NCBI GenBank assembly: GCA_002010665.1
Contig: MTON01000002.1
Span: forward strand, 1 to 55,014
DNA length: 55,014 nt
Source: Candidatus Aminicenantes bacterium JdFR-78
GTDB taxonomy: Bacteria; Acidobacteriota; Aminicenantia; JdFR-78
Direction of reading: 5' to 3'
In this document: positions 42,323 through 52,166 of the stretch, one piece after another
Numbering within the stretch: the stretch's first letter is position 1
Layout: each line of letters begins with the position of its first letter
The notes under the pieces: model-generated
The model's input: the letters and a program-made list of their open reading frames with translations, nothing else
Databases searched by the model: none
What the model was told of the DNA's origin: nothing
Translations under genes and position numbers: made by a program

Positions 42323-44392
42323 TTATTGTTCCTCAACGATTTTAGAAAAATCCGCTAATTTAAAGAATAGTCTCGATATTTCTTGAAGTAAGGCGATTCT
42401 ATTTTCTCTTAGTTTTTTATCTTCTGTCATAACTAAAACTTTATCAAAGAAATTGTCAATAAATGGTCTGAGGCTTACTATAACTTCAAAGGTTTTCTCA
42501 AATTCACCTGACTTGATTAATGGCAAGACCTCAGCTTCTACTGTTTTAAATATATCATATAGTTCCTTTTCTTCTTTTTCCTTTAATAAATTAACTTTTA
42601 ATGAGAATTCAGGCTGATTCTGAATTATGTTATTTACCCTTTTTGATGAAATTATAAGGGGTTTGAAGTTTTTACTCTCTTTTATTTTATTCAGGGCATC
42701 TAGTCTTAAAGAGGTATAATATATGTTTTCAATACCTACTCCCAAGGAGGCATTTATTAAGTCATATCTATAATTCTGGGATTGATAATACATTTTTAAT
42801 CTATTCTCAATGAATTCAAGAACAATATTTTTTATTTTTTCAGATGGTAATATAATTTTTTCACTATATAATTTTATGGCATTATCAATAAGATTCGAAA
42901 AGGAGAATGATAGACTGTTATCAATTATGCTCTTACATATTCCATATGCCAATCTACGGAGTCCAAAGGGATCCTTTGAGCCAGTAACTTCTAATCCTAT
43001 TCCAACAGCTCCGACAAGGGAATCAGTTTTATCAGCAATAGAAATAAGTGCTCCTATTAAACTAACAGGAGATTTATCATCAGGATTTACAGGTTGATAA
43101 TGTTCATAAACTGCTAACCATACTTCTTCAGGATATCCCTCTTCTTTTAAATAAAGCCCCCCGATTTTCCCCTGTAAATTCGGGAATTCTTTCACCATTT
43201 CTGTTGTTAAATCCACCTTTGCAAGTTCTGCAGCTTCCAGTGCAAAGTTTTTTATTCTTGAAAGTTTTAGTTCCTTTACAAGTATTTCTATAAGTGATTT
43301 AATTCTTTCCTTTTTATCAAAATAATTTCCAAGTTTTTCGTGAAAAATTATTTTTTCCAATTCTTTAACTCTTTCCTTCATAGGTTTTTTGCGATCTTCA
43401 TTCCAGAAGAATTCTGCATCTTCTAATCTAGCGATCAGAACCTTTTCATTTCCAGTTTTTATATAATCCTTCGGATCCTCTGGTGCATCTGCCACCCCAA
43501 TAAAATATGGTAACTGCTTATTTTCTTTTAACACAGAAAATAGATTCTGACCTTCTTTAAGTGCAGTGCTTGTAACTTCCAATGGCAAGTTCAGATATTT
43601 CTCTGGGAAAGAACCCAGAAAAACATAAGGATATTCTATAGAAAAAACTATTTTTTCAAGTAATTCTTCATCCATCTTGAGTTCTGCACCAATCTCTAAT
43701 AGCCTATCATTTATGTTCTTTAAAATAATTTCTTTTCTTTGTTCCTGATCAATAATAACAAAATTTTTCAGTAATAGTTCACTGTATTTTTTAAAAGAAT
43801 TGACCGTGAATTTATGCGGACTAAATGTTTTATGCCCAAATGAAAAATCTGTTGATTTTAAATTTTCAATTTCAAATTCGATTAATTTACCATTCATTAT
43901 ACAGAGAATATTTCTTATAGGTCGGGAAAATTTGATGTTATAATTACCCCATTTCATTGACTTAGGAAATGTTAGTGATTTTATAATTTGGGGAATGATT
44001 TGAGATAGAACATCTTCTGTAGGTTTTCCCTTGAGTTTTTTTATATAACCAATATATTCGCCTTTTTCTGTTTGAAAAACCTTTAACTGCTTGACCTTTA
44101 TTCCGTGAGAACGAGCAAATCCTTCAGCTGCAGATGTAGGTTTTCCATCCTTATCAAAAGCCACAGATTTGGGTGGACCAAGTATTTGTTCTTTACCCTC
44201 TGCCTGTTTTTTGGATATTTCTTCAATGTGGACAATTAATCTTCTTGGGGTTCCATATGTCTTTATTTGTGAAAATTCTATTCTATTTTCCTTTAGGTAT
44301 TTATTAAAAAGATTTTTCAATTGTTCAAGCCCATTTTTTACATGGGATGAAGGCATTTCTTCAGTATAAATTTCAAGTAAAAATTCACTCAA
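42323..44392 (-). CDS. glyS: Glycyl-tRNA synthetase beta subunit
   Basis: A 689-residue GlyS of the bacterial alpha2beta2 type, from MSEFLLEIYTEEMPSSHV through GTPRRLIVHI, AEGFARSHGI, TFPKSMKW, RNILCIM, DKTDSLVGAVGIG and TGSKDPFGLRRLAYG to the C-terminal anticodon-binding domain. The beta subunit binds tRNA-Gly and is needed with GlyQ. It overlaps glyQ by eight bases and ends the gcv-gly operon, facing the Hdr block tail-to-tail with a 40-base gap and no visible terminator hairpin. Confidence 0.97.
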   Translation of the reverse strand: MSEFLLEIYTEEMPSSHVKNGLEQLKNLFNKYLKENRIEFSQIKTYGTPRRLIVHIEEISKKQAEGKEQILGPPKSVAFDKDGKPTSAAEGFARSHGIKVKQLKVFQTEKGEYIGYIKKLKGKPTEDVLSQIIPQIIKSLTFPKSMKWGNYNIKFSRPIRNILCIMNGKLIEFEIENLKSTDFSFGHKTFSPHKFTVNSFKKYSELLLKNFVIIDQEQRKEIILKNINDRLLEIGAELKMDEELLEKIVFSIEYPYVFLGSFPEKYLNLPLEVTSTALKEGQNLFSVLKENKQLPYFIGVADAPEDPKDYIKTGNEKVLIARLEDAEFFWNEDRKKPMKERVKELEKIIFHEKLGNYFDKKERIKSLIEILVKELKLSRIKNFALEAAELAKVDLTTEMVKEFPNLQGKIGGLYLKEEGYPEEVWLAVYEHYQPVNPDDKSPVSLIGALISIADKTDSLVGAVGIGLEVTGSKDPFGLRRLAYGICKSIIDNSLSFSFSNLIDNAIKLYSEKIILPSEKIKNIVLEFIENRLKMYYQSQNYRYDLINASLGVGIENIYYTSLRLDALNKIKESKNFKPLIISSKRVNNIIQNQPEFSLKVNLLKEKEEKELYDIFKTVEAEVLPLIKSGEFEKTFEVIVSLRPFIDNFFDKVLVMTEDKKLRENRIALLQEISRLFFKLADFSKIVEEQ

Positions 44393-45233
44393 TTTTTTCT
44401 CCTTCTTTATATTTTTTTGCTATAACACAAACAATATTTCTTATTCTATTAATAAATTTAACCCTTTCAGTTACACTTATTGCACCTCTTGAATCAAGGA
44501 GATTGAATATATGAGAACATTTAAGACAATAATCATATGCAGGTAATAGTAAATTGTGGTTAAGAGAATTTATAGCTTCTTTTTCGTATATCTCAAATAG
44601 ATTATTCAACAATTTAATATTTGCCTTGTTAAAATTATATTCAGAAAATTCCTTTTCTTCTTGAAATCGGAGATCACCATACTTTACATTTTCAGACCAA
44701 TCTAAGTCATAAAAATTATCTTTATTTTCAAGGAACATTTCCAGTCTTTCAATGCCATAGGTAATTTCAACCGGAACAGGGAAGATATCAATACCCCCCA
44801 CTTGCTGGAAGTATGTAAATTGAGTTATCTCCAATCCATCTAAAAGAATCTGCCATCCTACTCCCCACGCCCCGATTGTCGGTGATTCCCAGTCATCTTC
44901 ATCAAACCTGATATCGTGTTCTGTTATTTTTATGCCAAGAGATTCAAGACTATTTAAGTAGATTTGCTGTATGTCATCAGGTGAAGGTTTTATTATAACC
45001 TGGAATTGAAGATGTTTCTGAACACGATGCGGATTCTCTCCATATCTTCCATCAGTTGGTCTTCTTGCTGGTTGAACATAAGCTACCTTCCAATCTCTGT
45101 TATCTAGGACCCTGAAAAATGTATCTGGAGTCATTGTTCCAGCACCAACCTCAATGTCATAGGGTTGTGCTATATAACATCCTTGTTGTGCCCAAAATTT
45201 TTCCAGTTTCATTATTAAATCTTGAAGACTCAT
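44385..45233 (-). CDS. glyQ: Glycyl-tRNA synthetase alpha subunit
   Basis: A 282-residue class II catalytic alpha subunit, recognised by FWAQQGCYIAQPYDIEVGAGTM, ARRPTDGRYGENPHR, EDDWESPTIGAWGVGW and TYFQQVGG. It activates glycine and charges tRNA-Gly together with GlyS. It starts four bases after the stop of gcvPB, so it appears to belong to the glycine-cleavage operon. Confidence 0.98.
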   Translation of the reverse strand: MSLQDLIMKLEKFWAQQGCYIAQPYDIEVGAGTMTPDTFFRVLDNRDWKVAYVQPARRPTDGRYGENPHRVQKHLQFQVIIKPSPDDIQQIYLNSLESLGIKITEHDIRFDEDDWESPTIGAWGVGWQILLDGLEITQFTYFQQVGGIDIFPVPVEITYGIERLEMFLENKDNFYDLDWSENVKYGDLRFQEEKEFSEYNFNKANIKLLNNLFEIYEKEAINSLNHNLLLPAYDYCLKCSHIFNLLDSRGAISVTERVKFINRIRNIVCVIAKKYKEGEKIE

Positions 45234-45237
45234 TTTC

Positions 45238-46683
45238 TTATTTACTCCATTTTAAGATAAGATTCCTTGCTGCCCGAACTTCATCCAGTCTTCTTACCGG
45301 GGTTTTATGCGGTGCGGATTTTAATAATTCTGGATTTTCTTTTGCTTCCTGAGCAATCTTTCTCATTGCTTGAATGAATTCATCAAGTTCCTGTTTGCTT
45401 TCAGTTTCAGTTGGTTCTATCATAAGTGCACCAGAAACAATTAAAGGAAAATAAATTGTTGGTGGATGAAATCCATAATCCATCAGCCTTTTGGCTATAT
45501 CAAGGGTTTTTATCCCAAATTCATTTTGCCATTTATCAGAGAAAACACATTCATGAAGAGTGGGCGATTTATAGGGGAGATAATAAAATTTTTCCAGAGA
45601 TTTTCTAATATAATTTGAGTTTAAAACAGCTATTTGAGAGACTCTTTTTAGTCCTTCAGGACCCATTGAAAGAATATATGCAAGTGCTTTTATAACAACT
45701 AGAAAGTTTCCATAGAAAGCTCTAATTCTTCCTATGGATTTTGGTCTATTATAATCAAGAAAATATTTTCCTTCTTTTTTCTCTATTCTAGGAATAGGCA
45801 AGAAGTCTATTAATTTGTCCCTTACACCGACAGGACCACTTCCAGGACCTCCACCTCCATGAGGAGTTGAAAAGGTTTTATGCAAATTAAGATGTATAAC
45901 ATCCACACCCATTTCCCTTGGCCTTGTTATTCCCATTAAAGCGTTTAGATTTGCTCCGTCCATATACAAAAGAGCTCCTTTTGAATGGAGAACTTCTGAA
46001 ATTTCAGAAATTTCATCCTCAAATACCCCAAGAGTATTAGGATTTGTAATCATTAATGCTGCAACATCTTCATTAATTCTTTCCTTTAATTTTTTTACAT
46101 CTACTGTTCCCCTTTCATTTGATGGTATTTCCTCTATTTCATAACCGGAAAAATGGGCGCTTGCAGGATTTGTGCCATGAGCTGAGTCAGGAATTAGAAC
46201 TTTTTTCCTTCGCTCTTCTTTAGAGTCATGATAAGCTCTAATAATCATCATTCCAGTAAGTTCTCCGTGAGCTCCTGCAGATGGAAAAAGAGTGAAAGCA
46301 TCCATTCCAGTAATTTCACATAGAAGTTCTTCAGTAATTTTTAATATTTCCAGATTTCCCTGAATTAATTCTTCTGGAAAATATGGATGTGAGTTTAAAA
46401 AATCAGGTATTAAAGCAATTTTTTCATTTATTTTTGGGCTGTATTTCATAGTGCAGGAACCAAGAGGATAAAGCCCTATATCAACACAATAATTCATTTG
46501 AGAAAGTCGGGTAAAATGTCTTATAATTTCATTCTCACTTAATTGTGGAAAACCTTTTATTTCTTCTCTCATAATTGATTTGTCAAGAATATCTTTTTCA
46601 GCTGGAACATCGAGATGAGGAAGTTGAAATGCTCTTTTATCTTCTGAACTTAATTCAAAAATTAAAGGTTCTTTTTTTATCAT
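45238..46683 (-). CDS. gcvPB: Glycine dehydrogenase (decarboxylating) subunit 2
   Basis: A 481-residue C-terminal-type half of the two-subunit P-protein, which decarboxylates glycine with pyridoxal phosphate and loads the aminomethyl group on GcvH. The PLP lysine lies in NLHKTFSTPHGGGGPG. PDSAHGTNPASA and LYMDGANLNA are also typical. It follows gcvPA by nine bases. Confidence 0.97.
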   Translation of the reverse strand: MIKKEPLIFELSSEDKRAFQLPHLDVPAEKDILDKSIMREEIKGFPQLSENEIIRHFTRLSQMNYCVDIGLYPLGSCTMKYSPKINEKIALIPDFLNSHPYFPEELIQGNLEILKITEELLCEITGMDAFTLFPSAGAHGELTGMMIIRAYHDSKEERRKKVLIPDSAHGTNPASAHFSGYEIEEIPSNERGTVDVKKLKERINEDVAALMITNPNTLGVFEDEISEISEVLHSKGALLYMDGANLNALMGITRPREMGVDVIHLNLHKTFSTPHGGGGPGSGPVGVRDKLIDFLPIPRIEKKEGKYFLDYNRPKSIGRIRAFYGNFLVVIKALAYILSMGPEGLKRVSQIAVLNSNYIRKSLEKFYYLPYKSPTLHECVFSDKWQNEFGIKTLDIAKRLMDYGFHPPTIYFPLIVSGALMIEPTETESKQELDEFIQAMRKIAQEAKENPELLKSAPHKTPVRRLDEVRAARNLILKWSK

Positions 46684-46692
46684 CCCTCACTC

Positions 46693-48042
46693 CTAATTTA
46701 CTAAAATATTCTTAAGATTTTCTGCAAGTTTATCAATATCATTCTTCTTATGTATTTCAGTTATACATAAAAGCATGCAATTTTCAAGTTCAGGATAATA
46801 TCTTTTTAAGCAAAGTCCTCCTATAATCCCATTTTTCTTCAGTTCCTCATTGATCCATTCAGGGTCTTTTTCAAACTCTACCACAAATTCATTGAAAAAA
46901 TAATTATTGAATTTAATATTTATACCATCTATTTTGCTCAATTCTTTTTTTGCATAATTCGCTTTTTGAATGTTTTGCCAGGCAACTTCTCTAAGACCTT
47001 TTTTACCCATGACAGATAAATAAATTGTAGCTCTAATTGCACACCATGCCTGATTAGTACATATGTTTGAAGTAGCTCTTTCTCTTCTGATGTGCTGTTC
47101 CCTTGTTGAAAGAGTTAACACATAGCCTCTTTCACCCTCCATGTCCTGTGTTTCTCCAACAATTCTTCCAGGCATCTGTCGGACAAATTCAGATTTACAT
47201 GCTAGAATTCCGAGATATGGACCTCCGAAACTGAGTGGCAGACCAAAAGATTGTCCTTCTCCTGCAACAATATCAACACCGCAATCGCCGGGTGGTTTTA
47301 ATATAGCCAATGAAAGAAATTCAGGAATTGTGACAATCATTATAGCTCCAAAAGAATGCGCTATTTCTGAGATATTTTCAATCTTTTCGATTATGCCGAA
47401 GAAATTTGGAGATTGGATAATTATCCCAGCTACTTTATCATCTATTTTTTCTTTTAATTCATTAAGATCTGTTTCTCCATTTTGATTATAATTTATCTCT
47501 ATTAGTTCAATATTCAAATTTTTAAAATAAGTTTTTGCAACTTCTCTATATTCAGGATGTATTGTGCGAGAAAGCAAAATTTTTGGTTTATTCTTAATTC
47601 TCCAAGCCATTAAGGCAGCTTCCACCATTGCTGTGGAGCCATCATATAATGAGGCATTAGATACATCCATTCCTGTTAATTGACAAATTAATGTTTGAAA
47701 TTCAAAAGTAATCTGTAAAGTACCTTGGCTTAATTCTGGTTGATATGGAGTATAAGGAGTCAAAAATTCACCCCTTTGACTAAGATAGTCGACTATATAT
47801 GGGATGAGATGAGGATAAGCACCTGCACCAAGGAAAGATAAAAATTCTGTGGATTTGTTCTTGGAAGCTAAGTTTTCAAAATAATTAATTAATTCTGGTT
47901 CGCTTAATGGCCCAGGAATTTTTAATTCATGTTTTAATTTGATTTTTTCAGGGATAGATTTGAAAAGGTCTTCTACACTCTCAACTCCGATTGTCTTAAG
48001 CATTTCCTTTATTTCTTTTTTGCTTAAGGGTAGATGATTCAT
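46693..48042 (-). CDS. gcvPA: Glycine dehydrogenase (decarboxylating) subunit 1
   Basis: A 449-residue N-terminal-type half of the split P-protein (FLGAGAYPHLIPYIVD, TPYQPELSQGTLQ, NASLYDGSTAMVEAALMA, QSFGLPLSFGGPYLG, RRERATSNICTNQA). It forms the active heterotetramer with GcvPB. The start has AAAGGAG upstream. It sits 14 bases after gcvH. Confidence 0.97.
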   Translation of the reverse strand: MNHLPLSKKEIKEMLKTIGVESVEDLFKSIPEKIKLKHELKIPGPLSEPELINYFENLASKNKSTEFLSFLGAGAYPHLIPYIVDYLSQRGEFLTPYTPYQPELSQGTLQITFEFQTLICQLTGMDVSNASLYDGSTAMVEAALMAWRIKNKPKILLSRTIHPEYREVAKTYFKNLNIELIEINYNQNGETDLNELKEKIDDKVAGIIIQSPNFFGIIEKIENISEIAHSFGAIMIVTIPEFLSLAILKPPGDCGVDIVAGEGQSFGLPLSFGGPYLGILACKSEFVRQMPGRIVGETQDMEGERGYVLTLSTREQHIRRERATSNICTNQAWCAIRATIYLSVMGKKGLREVAWQNIQKANYAKKELSKIDGINIKFNNYFFNEFVVEFEKDPEWINEELKKNGIIGGLCLKRYYPELENCMLLCITEIHKKNDIDKLAENLKNILVN

Positions 48043-48056
48043 TTTGAAACTCCTTT

Positions 48057-48440
48057 TTATTTCTGGCCTTCTATGAATTTTTCATATTCAGAGGCTGTCA
48101 TTAAATTTTGGAGTTCACTATCATCAGCAATTTTTATTTTCGCAATCCAGCCTTTTCCATGAGGATCTTGGTTTATTAATTCAGGTGTATTTGACAATTC
48201 CTCGTTGACTTCAACTACTTCACCGGATACAGGTGAATATATATCTGCCACAGCCTTTACAGATTCAATGGTTCCTAGAATCTGACGATATTTTACTTTT
48301 GTCCCAATCTTTGGAAGTTCAATATAAACAATATCTCCTAAATGGCTTTGTGCAAAATCTGTTACACCTACTACTCCTGTATCTCCTTTTACCTGTATCC
48401 ATTCATGGTCTTTTGTGTAATAAAAATCTTTTGGATACAT
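48057..48440 (-). CDS. gcvH: Glycine cleavage system H protein
   Basis: A 127-residue lipoyl carrier. The lipoylated lysine lies in ESVKAVADIYSPVSGEVVEVN. The N-terminus YTKDHEWIQV and the LGDIVYIELP segment are standard. It shuttles the aminomethyl group from GcvP to GcvT and then electrons to dihydrolipoamide dehydrogenase, which is not in the window. A GGAGG site precedes the start. Confidence 0.98.
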   Translation of the reverse strand: MYPKDFYYTKDHEWIQVKGDTGVVGVTDFAQSHLGDIVYIELPKIGTKVKYRQILGTIESVKAVADIYSPVSGEVVEVNEELSNTPELINQDPHGKGWIAKIKIADDSELQNLMTASEYEKFIEGQK

Positions 48441-48494
48441 TTTATTCCTCCCTCATTAGAAATTGAAAATTAGAGATTTTTAAAATTTTATTTT

Positions 48495-49583
48495 TCATTT
48501 TTTTCTTTTATAAAATGGAGTTGGAACTACTTCTGCTTTTACTACATGATTTCTTATTCCAATTTCAAATTGGGTTCCTATTTCTGTATATTCAATAGGT
48601 AAATAGGTTAGTCCTATGCTCTTTTTTAAATATGGGGCAAATGTTCCTGAGGTTACTTCAGAAACTTTATTTCCATTTATGAAAACAGGGTAATGCGGAC
48701 GAGCAATTCCTTTTTCTTTTACTTCAAAACCCACAATTTTTCTTTTTATACCTTCTTCCTTTTGCTTTAAAAGTGCTTCTTTCCCAAGAAAATCTGGTTT
48801 TTCAAATTTAACCATCCATCCCAGATCTGCTTCAAGAACAGTAGTGGTTTCATCAATATCATTTCCATAAAGCATCATTTTTGCTTCCAATCTTAATGTA
48901 TCCCTTGCCCCTAAACCAGCTGGTTTTAAACCATATTTTTTGCCTTCTTCTGTAATAGCATACCATATTTTTTCTGGTTCATGATTGGTAGTATAAATTT
49001 CAAAACCATCCTCACCAGTATAACCTGTTCTTGAAACTATTGAGTCAATCCCCGCCACTTTACCGAATTTAAACCAATAGTATTTGATTTCAGAAAGATC
49101 TAAATTAGTTAAAGGCTGTAGAATTTCCTGAGCTTTTGGTCCCTGAAGAGCAATCTGGGTATAATTATCAGATTCATTTCTGACTTCTGCTGAAAATTTA
49201 CCCTTGTTCTTGAGAATCCACTCATAATCTTTATCAGAATTTATTGCATTCACTACTAACATGTATTCTTTTTCATCTAAACGATAAACTAAAAGGTCAT
49301 CCACAAAAGTTCCTTTCGGTGTTGTTAAAGCCGAATATTGAGCTTTACCTATCACAAGACGAGAAGCATCATTTGGAGTTAAATATTGAATTAAGTCAAG
49401 TGCATCGTCTCCTTTTATTATTATTTCTCCCATATGAGAAACATCGAAAATTCCAGCTTTTTCTCTAACTGCAAGATGTTCAAGTATAATTCCTTCATAT
49501 TCTACTGGCATTTCATAGCCAGCAAATTCAATCATTTTCCCCCCTAATTCCTTATGCACTTTGTTTAGGCGTGTTTTCTTCAT
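48495..49583 (-). CDS. gcvT: Glycine cleavage system T protein (aminomethyltransferase)
   Basis: A 362-residue T protein that moves the one-carbon unit from aminomethyl-GcvH to tetrahydrofolate, releasing ammonia. Recognised by MIEFAGYEMPVEY, REKAGIFDVSHMGE, QIALQGPKA, SRTGYTGEDGFEIY, LGARDTLRLEAKM and the C-terminal SGTFAPYLKKSIGL. GAGGAG lies upstream of the ATG. First gene of the gcvTH-PA-PB-glyQS operon; no glycine riboswitch was recognised in the 179-base gap upstream. Confidence 0.97.
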   Translation of the reverse strand: MKKTRLNKVHKELGGKMIEFAGYEMPVEYEGIILEHLAVREKAGIFDVSHMGEIIIKGDDALDLIQYLTPNDASRLVIGKAQYSALTTPKGTFVDDLLVYRLDEKEYMLVVNAINSDKDYEWILKNKGKFSAEVRNESDNYTQIALQGPKAQEILQPLTNLDLSEIKYYWFKFGKVAGIDSIVSRTGYTGEDGFEIYTTNHEPEKIWYAITEEGKKYGLKPAGLGARDTLRLEAKMMLYGNDIDETTTVLEADLGWMVKFEKPDFLGKEALLKQKEEGIKRKIVGFEVKEKGIARPHYPVFINGNKVSEVTSGTFAPYLKKSIGLTYLPIEYTEIGTQFEIGIRNHVVKAEVVPTPFYKRKK

Positions 49584-49638
49584 TTTAGGTTCTCCTCATT
49601 TGAATTTATTAAGTTATCATATATTCCTTATTTAAGCA

Positions 49639-49654
49639 AGCATACTATTATGCT
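49639..49654. promoter_or_regulatory. 16-base palindrome in the gcvT-iorA divergent gap
   Basis: AGCATA and TATGCT form a perfect 6-base inverted repeat around CTAT. It lies 56 bases upstream of the gcvT start and ahead of the possible iorA promoter. Without GC-rich arms or a U-tract it is more likely an operator than a terminator. The regulator is unknown. Confidence 0.4.
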
Positions 49655-49673
49655 ATTAAAATTTAAAAAAATA

Positions 49674-49702
49674 TTGCATGACGAGAAAAAATTAAATAAA
49701 CT
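49674..49702 (+). promoter_or_regulatory. Possible promoter for iorAB
   Basis: TTGCAT (49674-49679) and TAAACT (49697-49702) with a 17-base spacer, 60 bases before the iorA ATG. Each box matches four of six consensus bases, so the call is weak. Confidence 0.3.
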
Positions 49703-49762
49703 AAAATGTGGATTTCTCTCATATCTTATTCTCAAAAATAATTAGTTAATGGAGGATTATCA

Positions 49763-51529
49763 ATGAAAGCATTATTATCTGGGAATGAAGCGGTAGCAAG
49801 AGGAGCTTGGGAAGGAGGGGTGAAAGTTGCAACAGCATATCCAGGAACACCAAGTACTGAAATTCTTGAGGAAATAGCAAAATATAAAAAAGATATTTAC
49901 TGTGAATGGTCTACAAATGAAAAGGTTGCCCTTGAAGTTGCTCTTGGAGCAAGTTATGCAGGAGTAAGAGCATTAACAGCAATGAAACATGTTGGATTGA
50001 ATGTAGCAGCAGACCCTCTTTTCTCTGCAAGTTATATAGGTGCAACAGGTGGACTTGTTATTGTAAGCTGTGATGATCCTGGAATGCACAGCTCTCAAAA
50101 TGAGCAAGATAATCGTCACTATGCTCGCTCAGCTAAAATTCCTTTACTGGAGCCAAGCGACAGTCAAGAGGCAAAGGATTTTGCGATTTTGGGCTTTGAA
50201 ATAAGTGAAGAGTTTGATACTCCGGTGCTCCTCCGTTTAACAACGAGAATTTCTCATTCAAAAAGTATTGTTGAGTTAAATGTAAGAAGGGATATCCCTA
50301 TAAAAGGATATAAAAAGGATTTCTCAAAGAGAGTTTTACTTCCAGCAGTTGCTAGAGAAAGACACGTATTTGTTGAAGAGAGATTACGCAGATTAAAAGA
50401 ATTTGCCGAGAATTTTCCTTTTAATAGAATTGAAGAGGGTAAGTCTGAAATTGGAGTGATAGCAAGTGGTGTTGCCTATCAATATGCAAAGGAAGTATTT
50501 CCAGATGCCTGGTTTCTTAAACTTTCATTCTCATATCCACTCCCTGAAAATTTGATAAAAAAATTTGCCTCTCTTGTTAAAAAGATTTATATCGTGGAAG
50601 AAAATGATCCTTTTCTGGAAACTGAAATCAGGGCCATGGGTATTAAAGTGATTGGAAAAGAGAAAATACCTCAGATTGGAGAGCTTAATCCCACGATACT
50701 AAGGAGAAGTCTTGGGTTTGAAAAGAAAAAGAAAATTTATGATCTCCCTCACATTCCTAAGAGACCACCTGCTCTTTGTCCTGGCTGCCCCCATACCCCT
50801 GTTTATTATGCTTTAAGCAGATTAAAAGTAATTGTTACAGGGGATATAGGTTGCTATACATTGGGGGCTTTACCTCCTTTAAACACAACTGATAGCTGTG
50901 CAGAAATGGGAGCAAGTATTAGTAATGCTCTTGGGCTAGAAAAGGCATTACATGGAATGGAACATCCAAAAGTAGTAGCAGTTATTGGAGATTCTACTTT
51001 TCTTCATTCAGGAATTACTCCACTAATAGATATGGTTTATAATAAGGGGACTTCTACTGTAATTATTCTGGATAATTCTACAACTGCTATGACGGGTCAT
51101 CAGGATCATCCAGGAACAGGACGAACTTTAATGGGTGAAGAAACTACTAAAATTTCTCTAGAAAGGTTATGTAAGGCTATAGGAATTAAACATACTTACG
51201 TAATCGATCCCTATGATGTAAAACAGACAAAGGAAATAATAAACAGAGAAATACATAGGCCTGAGCCTTCAGTTATAATAACCAATAGACCCTGTGTTCT
51301 TCTTTTTAGAGGTAAGAAATGGACACCTGCAATAATAAATCAAGAGCTTTGTACTGGATGTAAGTTATGTCTGAAATTGGGCTGTCCTGCAATTTCTTTA
51401 AGAGGAGATAAACTTTTCATCGATGAATTTTTATGTTCAGGATGTGAGGTATGTATTGAAATGTGCCCATTGAAAGCTATTAAATTGAAAGACCCGCAAG
51501 GTGAAACAGTTAAGAACCCGAAATCATAA
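49763..51529 (+). CDS. iorA: Indolepyruvate:ferredoxin oxidoreductase alpha subunit
   Basis: A 588-residue IorA, which oxidatively decarboxylates aryl pyruvates from aromatic amino acids to acyl-CoA and reduced ferredoxin. N-terminal GNEAVARGAWEGGVKVATAYPGTPSTE, the TPP-binding part (CPGCPHTP, GDIGCYTLG, IGDSTFLHSGI, LDNSTTAMTGHQDHPGTG) and a C-terminal two-cluster ferredoxin domain (CTGCKLCLKLGCP, CSGCEVCIEMCP) are all in place. GGAGG precedes the start. It forms an operon with iorB. Confidence 0.96.
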   Translation: MKALLSGNEAVARGAWEGGVKVATAYPGTPSTEILEEIAKYKKDIYCEWSTNEKVALEVALGASYAGVRALTAMKHVGLNVAADPLFSASYIGATGGLVIVSCDDPGMHSSQNEQDNRHYARSAKIPLLEPSDSQEAKDFAILGFEISEEFDTPVLLRLTTRISHSKSIVELNVRRDIPIKGYKKDFSKRVLLPAVARERHVFVEERLRRLKEFAENFPFNRIEEGKSEIGVIASGVAYQYAKEVFPDAWFLKLSFSYPLPENLIKKFASLVKKIYIVEENDPFLETEIRAMGIKVIGKEKIPQIGELNPTILRRSLGFEKKKKIYDLPHIPKRPPALCPGCPHTPVYYALSRLKVIVTGDIGCYTLGALPPLNTTDSCAEMGASISNALGLEKALHGMEHPKVVAVIGDSTFLHSGITPLIDMVYNKGTSTVIILDNSTTAMTGHQDHPGTGRTLMGEETTKISLERLCKAIGIKHTYVIDPYDVKQTKEIINREIHRPEPSVIITNRPCVLLFRGKKWTPAIINQELCTGCKLCLKLGCPAISLRGDKLFIDEFLCSGCEVCIEMCPLKAIKLKDPQGETVKNPKS

Positions 51530-51586
51530 AAATATAAGTTATATATGTAGCTTTTAAATGCAAAATTTGAAAAAGAGAGGTGAAAA

Positions 51587-52165
51587 ATGCAGACAGAAAG
51601 TATTATAATTTGTGGAGTAGGGGGGCAAGGAATTTTGTTGGCAAGCGATATATTAGCTGAAGTTTGTCTGGAGGCAGGTTATGATGTTAAAAAAAGTGAA
51701 GTTCATGGAATGAGTCAGAGAGGTGGAGATGTAATTTCTACAGTTCGTTATGGAAAAAAGGTTTATTCTCCTATTATTGGTGAAAATTCAGCAGATATAA
51801 TTTTAGCTCTTGAAAAATTAGAAGCTTTGCGTAATATTTCTTATTTGAAGGATAGTGGCAAAATCATTGTAAATGATTACCGCTGGGACCCTCTTCCTGT
51901 GGCTTCTGGTCTTGATTCATATCCTGAGAATGTTATAGAAGTATTAAAATCTAATGTGAAGAATGTTTATGTGGTAAATGGGGCAGAGCTTGCTGAAAAG
52001 GCTGGTAGTTTAAGAACCATGAATGTGGTTTTGCTGGGAACTTTATCCCTTTTTCTTGATTTTCCTAAAGAAATATGGATTAAAGTGATTGAAAAGAAAA
52101 TTCCCTCTAAATATCTTGAAATTAATCTTGAAGCATTTGAAAAAGGCAGAGATATAAAAATTTGA
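51587..52165 (+). CDS. iorB: Indolepyruvate:ferredoxin oxidoreductase beta subunit
   Basis: A 192-residue IorB (CGVGGQGILLASDILAE, SEVHGMSQRGGDVISTVRYG), the gamma-type partner that completes the enzyme. It has an AGAGGTG ribosome site and lies 57 bases after iorA. Length is normal. The glycosyltransferase gene begins one base after its stop. Confidence 0.95.
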   Translation: MQTESIIICGVGGQGILLASDILAEVCLEAGYDVKKSEVHGMSQRGGDVISTVRYGKKVYSPIIGENSADIILALEKLEALRNISYLKDSGKIIVNDYRWDPLPVASGLDSYPENVIEVLKSNVKNVYVVNGAELAEKAGSLRTMNVVLLGTLSLFLDFPKEIWIKVIEKKIPSKYLEINLEAFEKGRDIKI

Positions 52166-52166
52166 A

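Noticed and set aside
49584-49762. Glycine riboswitch in front of gcvT
   Set aside because: The minus-strand leader is almost entirely A/T with no paired GC-rich stems or conserved riboswitch blocks that I can recognise.
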